A stretch of 37,497 bases of DNA from Shimia_B sp038527375 (lineage in GTDB: Bacteria; Pseudomonadota; Alphaproteobacteria; Rhodobacterales; Rhodobacteraceae). Every line of letters starts with the position of its first letter. Within the stretch, counting starts at the first letter, position 1. The notes beneath the pieces were generated by a model. The model was not told where the DNA came from, made no database searches, and saw only the letters and a list, made by a program, of their open reading frames with translations. Below are positions 1 to 6,370 of the stretch, one piece after another. The stretch spans positions 1 to 37,497 of the forward strand of contig JBCBFU010000026.1 in the NCBI GenBank assembly GCA_038527375.1. Reading direction: 5' to 3'. The translations under genes and the position numbers were made by a program.

Positions 1-76
1 CAAAATTGAATGCTCATATAGTTTCCGCTACGTAAACACACTTTTTACGGAACTGATACGATTCCTTTCAATTTTG
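1..76. repeat. 10-bp inverted repeat bounding the left contig end
   Basis: Bases 1-10 are the exact reverse complement of bases 67-76, so the first 76 bases form a segment bounded by inverted repeats whose outer edge is the first base of the window. Inside it is a second small inverted repeat (CGTAAA at 31-36 and TTTACG at 44-49). The stretch is clearly AT-richer than the rest. The right end of the window has the same geometry over 77 bases, so I read this as a probable assembly-end artefact. A natural intergenic hairpin or invertible segment cannot be excluded from sequence alone. Confidence 0.5.
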
Positions 77-233
77 AATTGTAGCACGCAGTTGCTGGGA
101 ACGGGGATTGTGGCGGGGGTGTCTGGATGCGGCGACAGACCTGATCGCAAGCGGCTGTCCAAGAAATTCTCCGCATGTCCGTAGGGAGGGGTTGCACCCC
201 CCCGAGACTCGCCATAGACAGCCCGAACGTTGG

Positions 234-309
<76 letters not shown>

Positions 310-310
<1 letters not shown>

Positions 311-349
311 ACGCAGAAACGCCGGCCTTTGGGTCGGCGTTTTGCGTTT
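310..349 (+). terminator. intrinsic terminator of tRNA-fMet
   Basis: Stem 318-327 pairs with 332-341 (10 pairs including one G:T) around a TTTG loop. An outer stem pairs 310-315 with 343-348, and the 3' side is T-rich. It starts at the last base of the tRNA. It lies 14 bp beyond the stop of the leftward methyltransferase gene, and its A-rich 5' arm reads as T-rich on the other strand, so it may serve both directions. Confidence 0.72.
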
Positions 350-362
350 GTGGCCGTGGCTG

Positions 363-1478
363 TCAGAGGTCGCCTGTGCGCCAGAGGGTCACCTTTAGCC
401 CGCCATGCGCAATGGGGGGATCTGGGTCGAGGAACGGCAGGTTTGTCGCCTTGGCCAGCCCGGCGTCCGACGTGACCAATCCGACGCGCCAGCCCTGAAA
501 CCGCTCCGTCAGCGCCTGCCCAAGGCTTCCATAGAGGCCGAACAGCAGTTTGCGATTGCCGATGCGGGCACCGTAGGGCGGGTTCACCATGACCAGGCCG
601 GGCGTCTGCGAGGGTGGCGCGAGGTCTGACAGGGGTCCTTGTTGAAAGTCACACAAGACGCCAGCGCGTTTGGCGTTCTCGGTAGCCCCCCGGATCGCAC
701 CCGCGTCGCGGTCCCGGCCAAAGGCACGGACGGTCTCTGGTGTCTGTTCTGCGGTCGGAGCCACGAAGGGCCCCCGGCCGGTCGCGCCGCCCGGGTCAGG
801 GGCGTTTGCAAAGGATTGATAGGCAAAGATGCGGTCGCGCCCGGGGGCAAGCCCTTGCGCGATCTCTGCCGCCTCGATCGGGAAGGTCCCGGACCCGCAC
901 ATGGGATCAACCACGGGTTCCACACCGTCATATCCGCACCGGCGCAGCATCAGCGCGGCCATCGTTTCGCGCAGCGGGGCCTTGCCCACAAAGGATTTGT
1001 GCCCGCGTTTGTGCAGCGGCTCGCCCGAGGTATCGACGGATACGGTGCACATGTCGTCGTCGATCCGCAGCTTGATCGACAGCGCGGCGTCATCGGACAG
1101 CTTGGCGCCTGCGACATCGGTCAGGGCGCGCTCCAGCCTCTGTTTCGCGGCCCCTGCGTGGTAGATGCGGCTTTTGCGGCAGGTTGCCTCGACCCGGACG
1201 GTGGTGCCGGGGGCCAGAAGGGCGGTCCAGTCTATCTTGCGCGCGCGCTTGTCGAGCTGGGCGAGGTGCATGGCCCGGAAGGCCGCGATGCGGACCAGAA
1301 CGCGCGTGGCCCCCCGCGACCACATATTCAGATGCGCAACAGCCTCCCACCCGCCGGTGACGGTGACGCCCCCGGGCGAGACCATAGGCGCCTCAAAGCC
1401 CAGTTCGCGCACCTCTGCGGCCAGCATGTCTTCGAGGCCGGGCACGCAAACCAGATAGATTTCAAGGTTCCGATCCAT
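363..1478 (-). CDS. THUMP-domain class I RNA methyltransferase (RlmL N-terminal-like / YcbY family)
   Basis: Predicted SAM-dependent N2-guanine methyltransferase acting on RNA in the cytoplasm, 371 residues. The N-terminal part has the ferredoxin-like/THUMP layout (EIYLVCVPGLEDMLAAEV, then a HLNMWSRGATRVLVRI segment). The C-terminal Rossmann domain carries motif I VDPMCGSGTFPIEAA and the catalytic NPPYG tetrad typical of N-methylating enzymes. E. coli RlmL is about twice as long and includes an RlmK part; that second methyltransferase is absent here. I chose the ATG giving MDRNLEIYLV over one three codons upstream because it fits the family's N-terminus. It is divergently transcribed from the ABC transporter. 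The family is clear; the exact target nucleotide (23S rRNA G2445 in E. coli RlmL) is inferred. Confidence 0.85.
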   Translation of the reverse strand: MDRNLEIYLVCVPGLEDMLAAEVRELGFEAPMVSPGGVTVTGGWEAVAHLNMWSRGATRVLVRIAAFRAMHLAQLDKRARKIDWTALLAPGTTVRVEATCRKSRIYHAGAAKQRLERALTDVAGAKLSDDAALSIKLRIDDDMCTVSVDTSGEPLHKRGHKSFVGKAPLRETMAALMLRRCGYDGVEPVVDPMCGSGTFPIEAAEIAQGLAPGRDRIFAYQSFANAPDPGGATGRGPFVAPTAEQTPETVRAFGRDRDAGAIRGATENAKRAGVLCDFQQGPLSDLAPPSQTPGLVMVNPPYGARIGNRKLLFGLYGSLGQALTERFQGWRVGLVTSDAGLAKATNLPFLDPDPPIAHGGLKVTLWRTGDL

Positions 1479-1515
1479 CCCGCGCACCTAACCCGTCCGG
1501 CGATCCATACGCAAA

Positions 1516-1533
1516 TGCACAGGGCCATGTGCA
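1516..1533. promoter_or_regulatory. operator-like palindrome between divergent genes
   Basis: TGCACA at 1516-1521 and TGTGCA at 1528-1533 form a perfect 6-bp inverted repeat with a 6-bp spacer in the 117-bp gap between the methyltransferase and ABC transporter genes. A wider 8-bp inverted repeat (CTAACCCG 1488-1495, CGGGTTAG 1562-1569) brackets it. The location is right for a dyad regulator site. No regulator is encoded nearby, so this is only a candidate. Confidence 0.3.
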
Positions 1534-1595
1534 GCAACATTGCTTTTAGATTGATGACCGGCGGGTTAGCAGGCAGGCAGATAATGAGGGTGCGC

Positions 1596-2522
1596 ATGTC
1601 CAATATCGTTTCGGTCAATGGTGTAAAGAAGGTCTATGCCTCGGGGCATGAGGCATTGCGCGGTGTCGACCTCGACATTCGCGAGGGGGAGGTTCTGGCG
1701 CTCCTCGGGCCGAATGGCGCAGGGAAAACGACGCTGATCTCGGCCATTTGCGGCATCACCACGCTGAGCGCGGGGACGATCACCGTTGGCGGCCACGACA
1801 CGGTCACGGACTACCGGGGCGCGCGGCGTCTGATCGGTCTGGTCCCGCAGGAGATCAACCTCGAGCCGTTCGAGAAGGTCATCAACACCGTGCGGTTCAG
1901 CAGGGGTCTGTTCGGCGCGCCCCGCAACGACGCCTATATCGACGAGGTGCTCAAGACGCTGTCCTTGGACGACAAGCGCGACGCGCAGATCAAGGAATTG
2001 TCGGGGGGGATGAAGCGCCGGGTGCTGATCGCCAAGGCGCTGAGCCACGAGCCGCGGGTGCTGTTCCTCGACGAACCGACCGCCGGTGTGGATGTAGAGT
2101 TGCGCAAGGACATGTGGGACACGGTCGCCCGCCTGAAAAAGGCAGGTGTGACCATCATCCTGACCACCCATTACATCGAAGAGGCCGAGGCCATCGCCGA
2201 CCGGGTCGGCGTCATTAACAAAGGGCAAATCCTTCTGGTCGAAGACAAAGACGCCCTGATGACACGCATGGGGCAAAAGCAGTTGGTGATCGAACTGACC
2301 GCCCCCATCGCGGCGTTGCCGGATGCTTTGGCGGGGCGTGACCTGACACTGTCCGACGATGGGCTGCGACTGACCTACCGTTATGACACCCACAGCGAAC
2401 GCACGGGCATCACCCGGCTTTTGTCGGACCTTCAGGCGGCGGGGCTGCAGCTGTCTGACCTCCAGACCGAGCAATCGAGCCTTGAGGATATCTTTGTTGG
2501 TCTTGTGAAGGAGCCGTCGTGA
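1596..2522 (+). CDS. ABC-2 type transporter, ATP-binding subunit
   Basis: Nucleotide-binding subunit of a two-gene ABC-2 exporter, 308 residues. It has Walker A GPNGAGKTT (about residues 39-46), a Q-loop (VPQEIN, Q85), the signature LSGGMKRR (135-142), Walker B VLFLDE (155-160) and the switch histidine in TTHYIEEAE. The C-terminal ~80 residues form the extra domain usual in the drug/polysaccharide/lipid exporter branch (CcmA/NodI/DrrA-like). The reading frame is open far upstream. I chose ATG 1596 because GAGGG lies just ahead of it and the domain begins there; ATG 1584 is an alternative. The stop overlaps the start of the permease gene (TGATG), which shows translational coupling. The substrate cannot be told from sequence. 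Confidence 0.92.
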   Translation: MSNIVSVNGVKKVYASGHEALRGVDLDIREGEVLALLGPNGAGKTTLISAICGITTLSAGTITVGGHDTVTDYRGARRLIGLVPQEINLEPFEKVINTVRFSRGLFGAPRNDAYIDEVLKTLSLDDKRDAQIKELSGGMKRRVLIAKALSHEPRVLFLDEPTAGVDVELRKDMWDTVARLKKAGVTIILTTHYIEEAEAIADRVGVINKGQILLVEDKDALMTRMGQKQLVIELTAPIAALPDALAGRDLTLSDDGLRLTYRYDTHSERTGITRLLSDLQAAGLQLSDLQTEQSSLEDIFVGLVKEPS

Positions 2523-3283
2523 TGAATCTGCAAGCGGTCAAATCCATCTATGTGTTCGAGATGGCGCGGTTCTTTCGCACCCTGATGCAATCCTTCCTGT
2601 CGCCCGTCCTGTCCACATCGCTTTATTTCGTGGTCTTCGGCACCGCCATCGGCAGCCGCATCGATAGCGTCGAGGGCGTAAGCTATGGCGCGTTCATCGT
2701 GCCGGGTCTCATTATGCTCTCGGTGATGACGCAGGCGATTTCCAACGCGTCCTTCGGCATCTATTTCCCGAAATTCATCGGGACCATCTACGAGCTGTTG
2801 AGCGCGCCGGTGAACGTCCTCGAGATCGTCGTGGGCTATGTAGGCGCGGCGGCCACGAAATCGCTGTTTATTGGTCTTGTGATCCTCGGCACGGCGTTTT
2901 TCTTTGTGGATCTGACCATCGCGCACCCGGTTGCGATGCTGGCCTTTCTGGTCCTGACCTGCCTGTCGTTCTCGCTTCTGGGCTTTATCATCGGCATCTG
3001 GGCCGGGAACTTTGAGCAGCTGCAACTGGTGCCGCTGTTGATCGTGACGCCTTTGGTGTTCCTCGGGGGGTCGTTCTATTCGATCTCGATGTTGCCGCCG
3101 GTGTGGCAGACGATCACGCTGTTCAATCCGGTGGTCTATCTGATCTCGGGATTCCGGTGGGCGTTCTTTGGTCAGGCGGACGTGGCGATCGGTGTTTCGC
3201 TCTTTGCGATCGCGTTCTTCACGGCGATCTGCCTTGGCTTCATCTGGTGGATTTTCAAGACGGGCTGGCGCATCCGGTCCTAA
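2522..3283 (+). CDS. ABC-2 type transporter, permease subunit
   Basis: Integral inner-membrane partner of the preceding ATPase, 253 residues with about six hydrophobic segments, the usual size for a half-transporter permease of the ABC-2 family. The N-terminus MNLQAVKSIYVFEMARFFRTL is the cytoplasmic amphipathic start common in this family. The segment LVPLLIVTPLVFLGGSFYSISMLPP followed by NPVVYLISGFRW is the typical ABC-2 signature region near the C-terminus. ATG 2522 overlaps the ATPase stop by one base. AAGGAG at 2508-2513 gives an 8-nt spacing to this ATG, better than to the GTG three bases earlier. Substrate unknown; a lipid, polysaccharide or drug is plausible. Confidence 0.9.
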   Translation: MNLQAVKSIYVFEMARFFRTLMQSFLSPVLSTSLYFVVFGTAIGSRIDSVEGVSYGAFIVPGLIMLSVMTQAISNASFGIYFPKFIGTIYELLSAPVNVLEIVVGYVGAAATKSLFIGLVILGTAFFFVDLTIAHPVAMLAFLVLTCLSFSLLGFIIGIWAGNFEQLQLVPLLIVTPLVFLGGSFYSISMLPPVWQTITLFNPVVYLISGFRWAFFGQADVAIGVSLFAIAFFTAICLGFIWWIFKTGWRIRS

Positions 3284-3308
3284 TTGCAACACTCCGCACA
3301 GTTCCGCG

Positions 3309-3336
3309 GGGGCGGGTGCCTTGTTGGCACCGCCCC
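3309..3336. terminator. strong GC hairpin between ABC operon and S49 protease gene
   Basis: Bases 3309-3320 pair with 3326-3336 (11 pairs with one bulged G) around a TTGTT loop, 25 bp after the permease stop and 20 bp before the next start. There is no T-run after it, so it could be a weak or factor-dependent terminator, or a processing/stability element that uncouples the two transcription units. Confidence 0.4.
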
Positions 3337-3356
3337 TGCGGCTTATGTGCAGGGGC

Positions 3357-4142
3357 ATGAAGCGCTGGATACCGTTCCTCAAATCCGACCCGCAGGTCGC
3401 TGTCGTCCGTTTAGACGGCATGATTGCAAGCGGCCGTGGCCTGAATGATCAGGGCATCGGCCCCGTCATTGAAAAGGCATTCGCCAAAAAGCCCGTGGCC
3501 GTCGCCCTTGTGATCAATTCACCGGGGGGCAGCCCTGTGCAATCGGCCTTGATCGGCGCGCGCATCCGGCGTTTGTCCGAAGAGAAGGGCATTCCCGTTC
3601 ACGCCTTTGTCGAAGATGTCGCGGCCTCGGGCGGCTACTGGCTGGCTGCGGCTGCGGATGAAATCTGGGTGGACCGGTCATCAGTGATCGGGTCCATCGG
3701 GGTGATTTCGGCGGGCTTCGGCCTTGATGAGTTTATCGGTCGCTACGGGATCGAACGGCGGGTCTACACGGCTGGCAAATCCAAGAGCATGCTGGATCCG
3801 TTCCGCCCCGAGAAGGACGAAGATATCGCGCGGCTGAAGGGCCTGCTGGAAGACATCCACGAGACGTTCAAAGACCATGTCCGCACCCGCCGGGAGGGCA
3901 AGCTGCCCGAAGACGATCTGTTCACCGGGGAAATCTGGGTTGGTCAGAAGGGTGTTGATGTGGGCCTTGCCGATGGCGTCGGTCACCTTGTTCCCAAGAT
4001 GAAAGAGCTCTTTGGCGACAAGGTGCAGTTCCGCAAATACGGGCAGAAGCGCCCGTTCCTGTCGCGTCTGGGCGCACAAGCCCTGACCGAGGCCAGCCAT
4101 CAAATCGAAGAACGCGCGGCCTACGCGCGGTTCGGTCTGTAA
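3357..4142 (+). CDS. S49 family serine peptidase (SppA/SohB-like)
   Basis: A short (261-residue) member of the signal peptide peptidase A/protease IV family, with a Ser-Lys catalytic dyad. Visible motifs: substrate-binding INSPGGSP (54-61), nucleophile S91 in DVAASGGYW, the conserved GSIGVI block (112-117) and the general-base lysine K143 in TAGKSKSML. The Ser-Lys spacing of 52 residues equals that of Bacillus SppA. No clear signal peptide or transmembrane helix is seen at the N-terminus (MKRWIPFLKSDP), so it may be peripheral or cytoplasmic, unlike E. coli SppA. The start follows from the family alignment. The next gene begins one base after its stop. Confidence 0.88.
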   Translation: MKRWIPFLKSDPQVAVVRLDGMIASGRGLNDQGIGPVIEKAFAKKPVAVALVINSPGGSPVQSALIGARIRRLSEEKGIPVHAFVEDVAASGGYWLAAAADEIWVDRSSVIGSIGVISAGFGLDEFIGRYGIERRVYTAGKSKSMLDPFRPEKDEDIARLKGLLEDIHETFKDHVRTRREGKLPEDDLFTGEIWVGQKGVDVGLADGVGHLVPKMKELFGDKVQFRKYGQKRPFLSRLGAQALTEASHQIEERAAYARFGL

Positions 4143-4143
4143 C

Positions 4144-4320
4144 GTGATCCTCAAGATCGTCACCCTGTTCCTGATCGGCATGGCTGTGTTGGCGATGTTT
4201 GGTCGGCTTCGCTTTCCGGGGCAGGAGCGTTTGCAGCGCCTCCAGCAGAGCGCGAAGTGCAGGGCGTGTGGGCGGTATCGTATTGGGCGTGGCCCCTGTG
4301 AGTGTGGGGGCAAAGGATGA
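4144..4320 (+). CDS. 58-residue membrane-anchored zinc-ribbon-like protein
   Basis: Small gene starting with GTG one base after the S49 peptidase stop and overlapping the antiporter start by four bases (ATGA). The product has one hydrophobic helix (residues about 2-19, ILKIVTLFLIGMAVLAMF), a short basic/amphipathic linker rich in Gln and Arg, and a C-terminal tail with four cysteines: C39-x2-C42 and C52-x-C54. That tail resembles a half zinc ribbon. The perfect fit between two coupled genes and the patterned cysteines argue that it is real. Function unknown; possibly an accessory protein of the upstream protease or downstream antiporter. Confidence 0.75.
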   Translation: MILKIVTLFLIGMAVLAMFGRLRFPGQERLQRLQQSAKCRACGRYRIGRGPCECGGKG

Positions 4321-5273
4321 TCCTTGATTGGGTGCAAGTGGGCCTTGGCCTCGTGATCCTGCTGTTGGCGGGGGATGTTCTGGTCAAGGGGGCGGTGAAC
4401 CTCGCCCTGCGATTGGGGGTTTCGGCGCTGATCGTATCGCTGACCATCGTGGCCTTTGGCACGTCCGCCCCGGAGTTGTTGATCGCGATTTCAGCCGTGG
4501 AGGAAGGGGCGGCAGGCCTCGCCATCGGGAACGTGGTGGGATCGAACACGGCCAACGTTCTGCTGGTGCTGGGTATCCCGGCGCTCTTGGCGACGCTCGA
4601 TGTGTCTGACTGCGATACGCGCAAAAGCTATGTGATGATGCTTTTGGCGAGCGTGCTGTTCATCGGGCTGGCCTTTACGGGCGTCTTTGTGTTCTGGCAC
4701 GGGCTGATCCTGTTGGCGGCCCTTGCGCTCATGCTGCTGGATCAGGCGCGCGAGGCGCGTTCGGACCGCGCGGCATGCGCCAGTGCATCCGATAATGAGG
4801 AAGAGGTCGAAGGCGCCGATCCCGATCTGCCGGGGTGGCGCATCGGCCTGTTTCTGGCGTTGGGCATTGCGGGTCTGCCCCTGGGGGCGGAGTTGCTGGT
4901 GGAAGGTGCCACGGATATCGCCCGGCGTGCCGGCATGTCCGAGACAGCGATTGGCCTGACGCTTGTGGCAATCGGAACCTCGCTGCCGGAACTGGCGACG
5001 ACGGTTGTGGCAGCCTACCGCCGGCAGGCGGATGTGGCGCTGGGCAACGTCATCGGGTCCAACATGTTCAACCTTCTTGCCATCATTGGGATTACCGCAC
5101 TGATCGCCCCGATCCCCGTGGATGAACTGATCTTGCGACTGGATATCTGGGTGATGCTGGGGGCCTCTTTGATGCTGGCACCCTTCGTGTTTTTCGGTTG
5201 GAAAATGACCCGTGTCTGGGGCGCGGCCTTGAGCGTGCTTTATATGCTCTACCTCTACGTGGTGTTGGCGTAG
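4317..5273 (+). CDS. CaCA family Na+/Ca2+ antiporter (YrbG-like)
   Basis: Inner-membrane cation exchanger of 318 residues with the two internally homologous halves of the CaCA family. The first alpha repeat contains AFGTSAPELLIAISA and GNVVGSNTANVLLVLG; the second contains AIGTSLPELATTVVAA and GNVIGSNMFNLLAIIG. The acidic Glu in each GTS-x-PEL motif is the known ion ligand. An acidic cytoplasmic loop (SDNEEEVEGADPD, about residues 160-172) separates the halves, as is usual. ATG 4317 overlaps the stop of the small zinc-ribbon gene. It probably exports calcium in exchange for Na+ or H+. Confidence 0.92.
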   Translation: MILDWVQVGLGLVILLLAGDVLVKGAVNLALRLGVSALIVSLTIVAFGTSAPELLIAISAVEEGAAGLAIGNVVGSNTANVLLVLGIPALLATLDVSDCDTRKSYVMMLLASVLFIGLAFTGVFVFWHGLILLAALALMLLDQAREARSDRAACASASDNEEEVEGADPDLPGWRIGLFLALGIAGLPLGAELLVEGATDIARRAGMSETAIGLTLVAIGTSLPELATTVVAAYRRQADVALGNVIGSNMFNLLAIIGITALIAPIPVDELILRLDIWVMLGASLMLAPFVFFGWKMTRVWGAALSVLYMLYLYVVLA

Positions 5274-5283
5274 GAGAGATTTC

Positions 5284-6060
5284 ATGAAGGCGTTGGTCAC
5301 CGGTGCGGGCAAGCGGCTCGGGCGCGCGATGGCGCTTGCCCTTGCGGATCGCGGATATGATGTTGCCGTGCACTACGCGGGCTCGCAGGACGCCGCCCAA
5401 GAGGTAGCGGAGCTGATCCGCGCCAAGGGTCGCCAAAGCGCAGCCCTGCAAGCCGACCTGCTTGAGGAAGACGCCATGCAGACCCTCGTGCCGCGCGCGG
5501 TCGAGGCACTGGGCGGCCCGTTGACGGTGCTGATCAACAACGCGTCGATCTTTGAATATGACCGGGTCGACACCGCAACGCGCGAAAGCTGGGACCGTCA
5601 CATCGAAAGCAATCTGCGCGCGCCTTTCGTCCTGACACAGGCCTTTGCCGCGCAGGCACCTGCTGCCGGCACGGACGCGGCGGGAGAGCCCGTGGCAAGC
5701 GGTGTGATCATCAACATGATCGACCAGCGCGTGCGCAAGCTGACGCCCGAGTTTATGACCTACACCATTGCCAAAATGGGCCTATGGGCGATGACGCAAA
5801 CAACGGCGCAGGCCCTTGCCCCGCAGGTCCGCGTGAATGCCATCGGCCCGGGTCCCACGCTGCAAGGTGCGCGCCAGACCAAAACGCATTTCGACCGTCA
5901 GCGCGCGGCCACCGTTTTGGGGCGCGGTGCCAATCCAGCCGACATCACGGCGGCCTTGGCCTATTTCCTCGATTCTCCCGCGATAACAGGCCAGCTTTTG
6001 TGCGTGGATGGGGGGCAGCATCTGGCATGGGAAACGCCCGATGTTTTGGGTGTGGAGTGA
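5284..6060 (+). CDS. SDR oxidoreductase, pteridine reductase (PTR1/FolM)-like
   Basis: Short-chain dehydrogenase/reductase of 258 residues. It has an NADPH-type cofactor motif TGAGKRLGRAMA (6-17; the Lys-Arg after the glycines matches PTR1 and FolM), NNAS (85-88), the YTIAK active-site block (Y160, K164), NAIGPGP (185-191) and VDGGQ near the end. Where classical SDRs have a catalytic Ser, this protein has Asp (D147 in INMIDQRV), as in trypanosomatid PTR1. It therefore may reduce dihydropteridines (dihydromonapterin or dihydrofolate) rather than alcohols or sugars. It lies 10 bp after the antiporter with a GGAGAG ribosome site. The SDR family is certain; the pteridine role is inference from motifs. 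Confidence 0.85.
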   Translation: MKALVTGAGKRLGRAMALALADRGYDVAVHYAGSQDAAQEVAELIRAKGRQSAALQADLLEEDAMQTLVPRAVEALGGPLTVLINNASIFEYDRVDTATRESWDRHIESNLRAPFVLTQAFAAQAPAAGTDAAGEPVASGVIINMIDQRVRKLTPEFMTYTIAKMGLWAMTQTTAQALAPQVRVNAIGPGPTLQGARQTKTHFDRQRAATVLGRGANPADITAALAYFLDSPAITGQLLCVDGGQHLAWETPDVLGVE

Positions 6061-6370
6061 CCCCAGGACGCCCATGCCGGTAAGTTGTGCACTTTGGACG
6101 GTGGTCTGGAAGGAGGGCCTGCAAAATCCTATGTTTTTCAGAGGGTTGTCAAATGTGGATGAAAAATATCCAATGAGATCAGGGGCTTGAATTGTTGCTT
6201 AAAAATTAAGCAAATCAAAGAACCCCAGCGGAATCAAAGGAAAACCATGCGAGTCGGTTTGTTATGCGCAGAGTTATCCCCAGATTCCGTGGATACCTTA
6301 ATACTTGCGGCGGTCCCCTGATCGGGGCAGCCCTGATCCTCTGCCAAGGGAATCACTCCGCACCACAGCC
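6061..6370. promoter_or_regulatory. 310-bp gene-free AT-rich spacer upstream of uvrC
   Basis: This is the largest gene-free gap in the window and clearly AT-richer than its surroundings. It contains a perfect palindrome with 8-bp arms (next entry), TGTGGATGA at 6154-6162 and TTATCCCCA at 6274-6282 (each one mismatch from the DnaA-box consensus, in opposite orientation), and a further partial GTGGATA at 6289-6295. No convincing ORF, RNA gene or T-tailed hairpin is seen. It must carry the promoter of the uvrC-pgsA-moaDE group. Confidence 0.5.
6195..6213. promoter_or_regulatory. perfect AT-rich palindrome (8-bp arms, 3-bp spacer)
   Basis: TTGCTTAA at 6195-6202 and TTAAGCAA at 6206-6213 are exact inverted repeats around AAA. 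There is no T-tract, and it lies 158 bp ahead of uvrC, so an operator or factor-binding site is more likely than a terminator. Confidence 0.45.

Noticed and set aside
639..1595. Long upstream extension of the ABC ATPase frame
   Set aside because: It is antisense to the methyltransferase gene, low in conserved motifs, and the ATPase domain starts cleanly at 1596 with its own ribosome site.
1566..2474. 302-codon open frame antisense to the ABC ATPase
   Set aside because: GC-rich shadow of a well-conserved gene; the composition is Gln/His/Arg/Asp-rich with no recognisable domain.
2432..3421. 329-codon open frame antisense to the permease
   Set aside because: Its sequence is dominated by charged residues mirroring hydrophobic codons of the permease; no start signal or family.
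6074..6190. Small ORF (38 codons) between the SDR gene and uvrC
   Set aside because: No ribosome site, no patterned residues and AT-shifted composition unlike neighbouring genes.
6154..6296. Chromosomal replication origin
   Set aside because: Only two imperfect DnaA-like boxes and no dnaA, parAB, gidA or hemE neighbourhood; kept only as a possible regulatory region.
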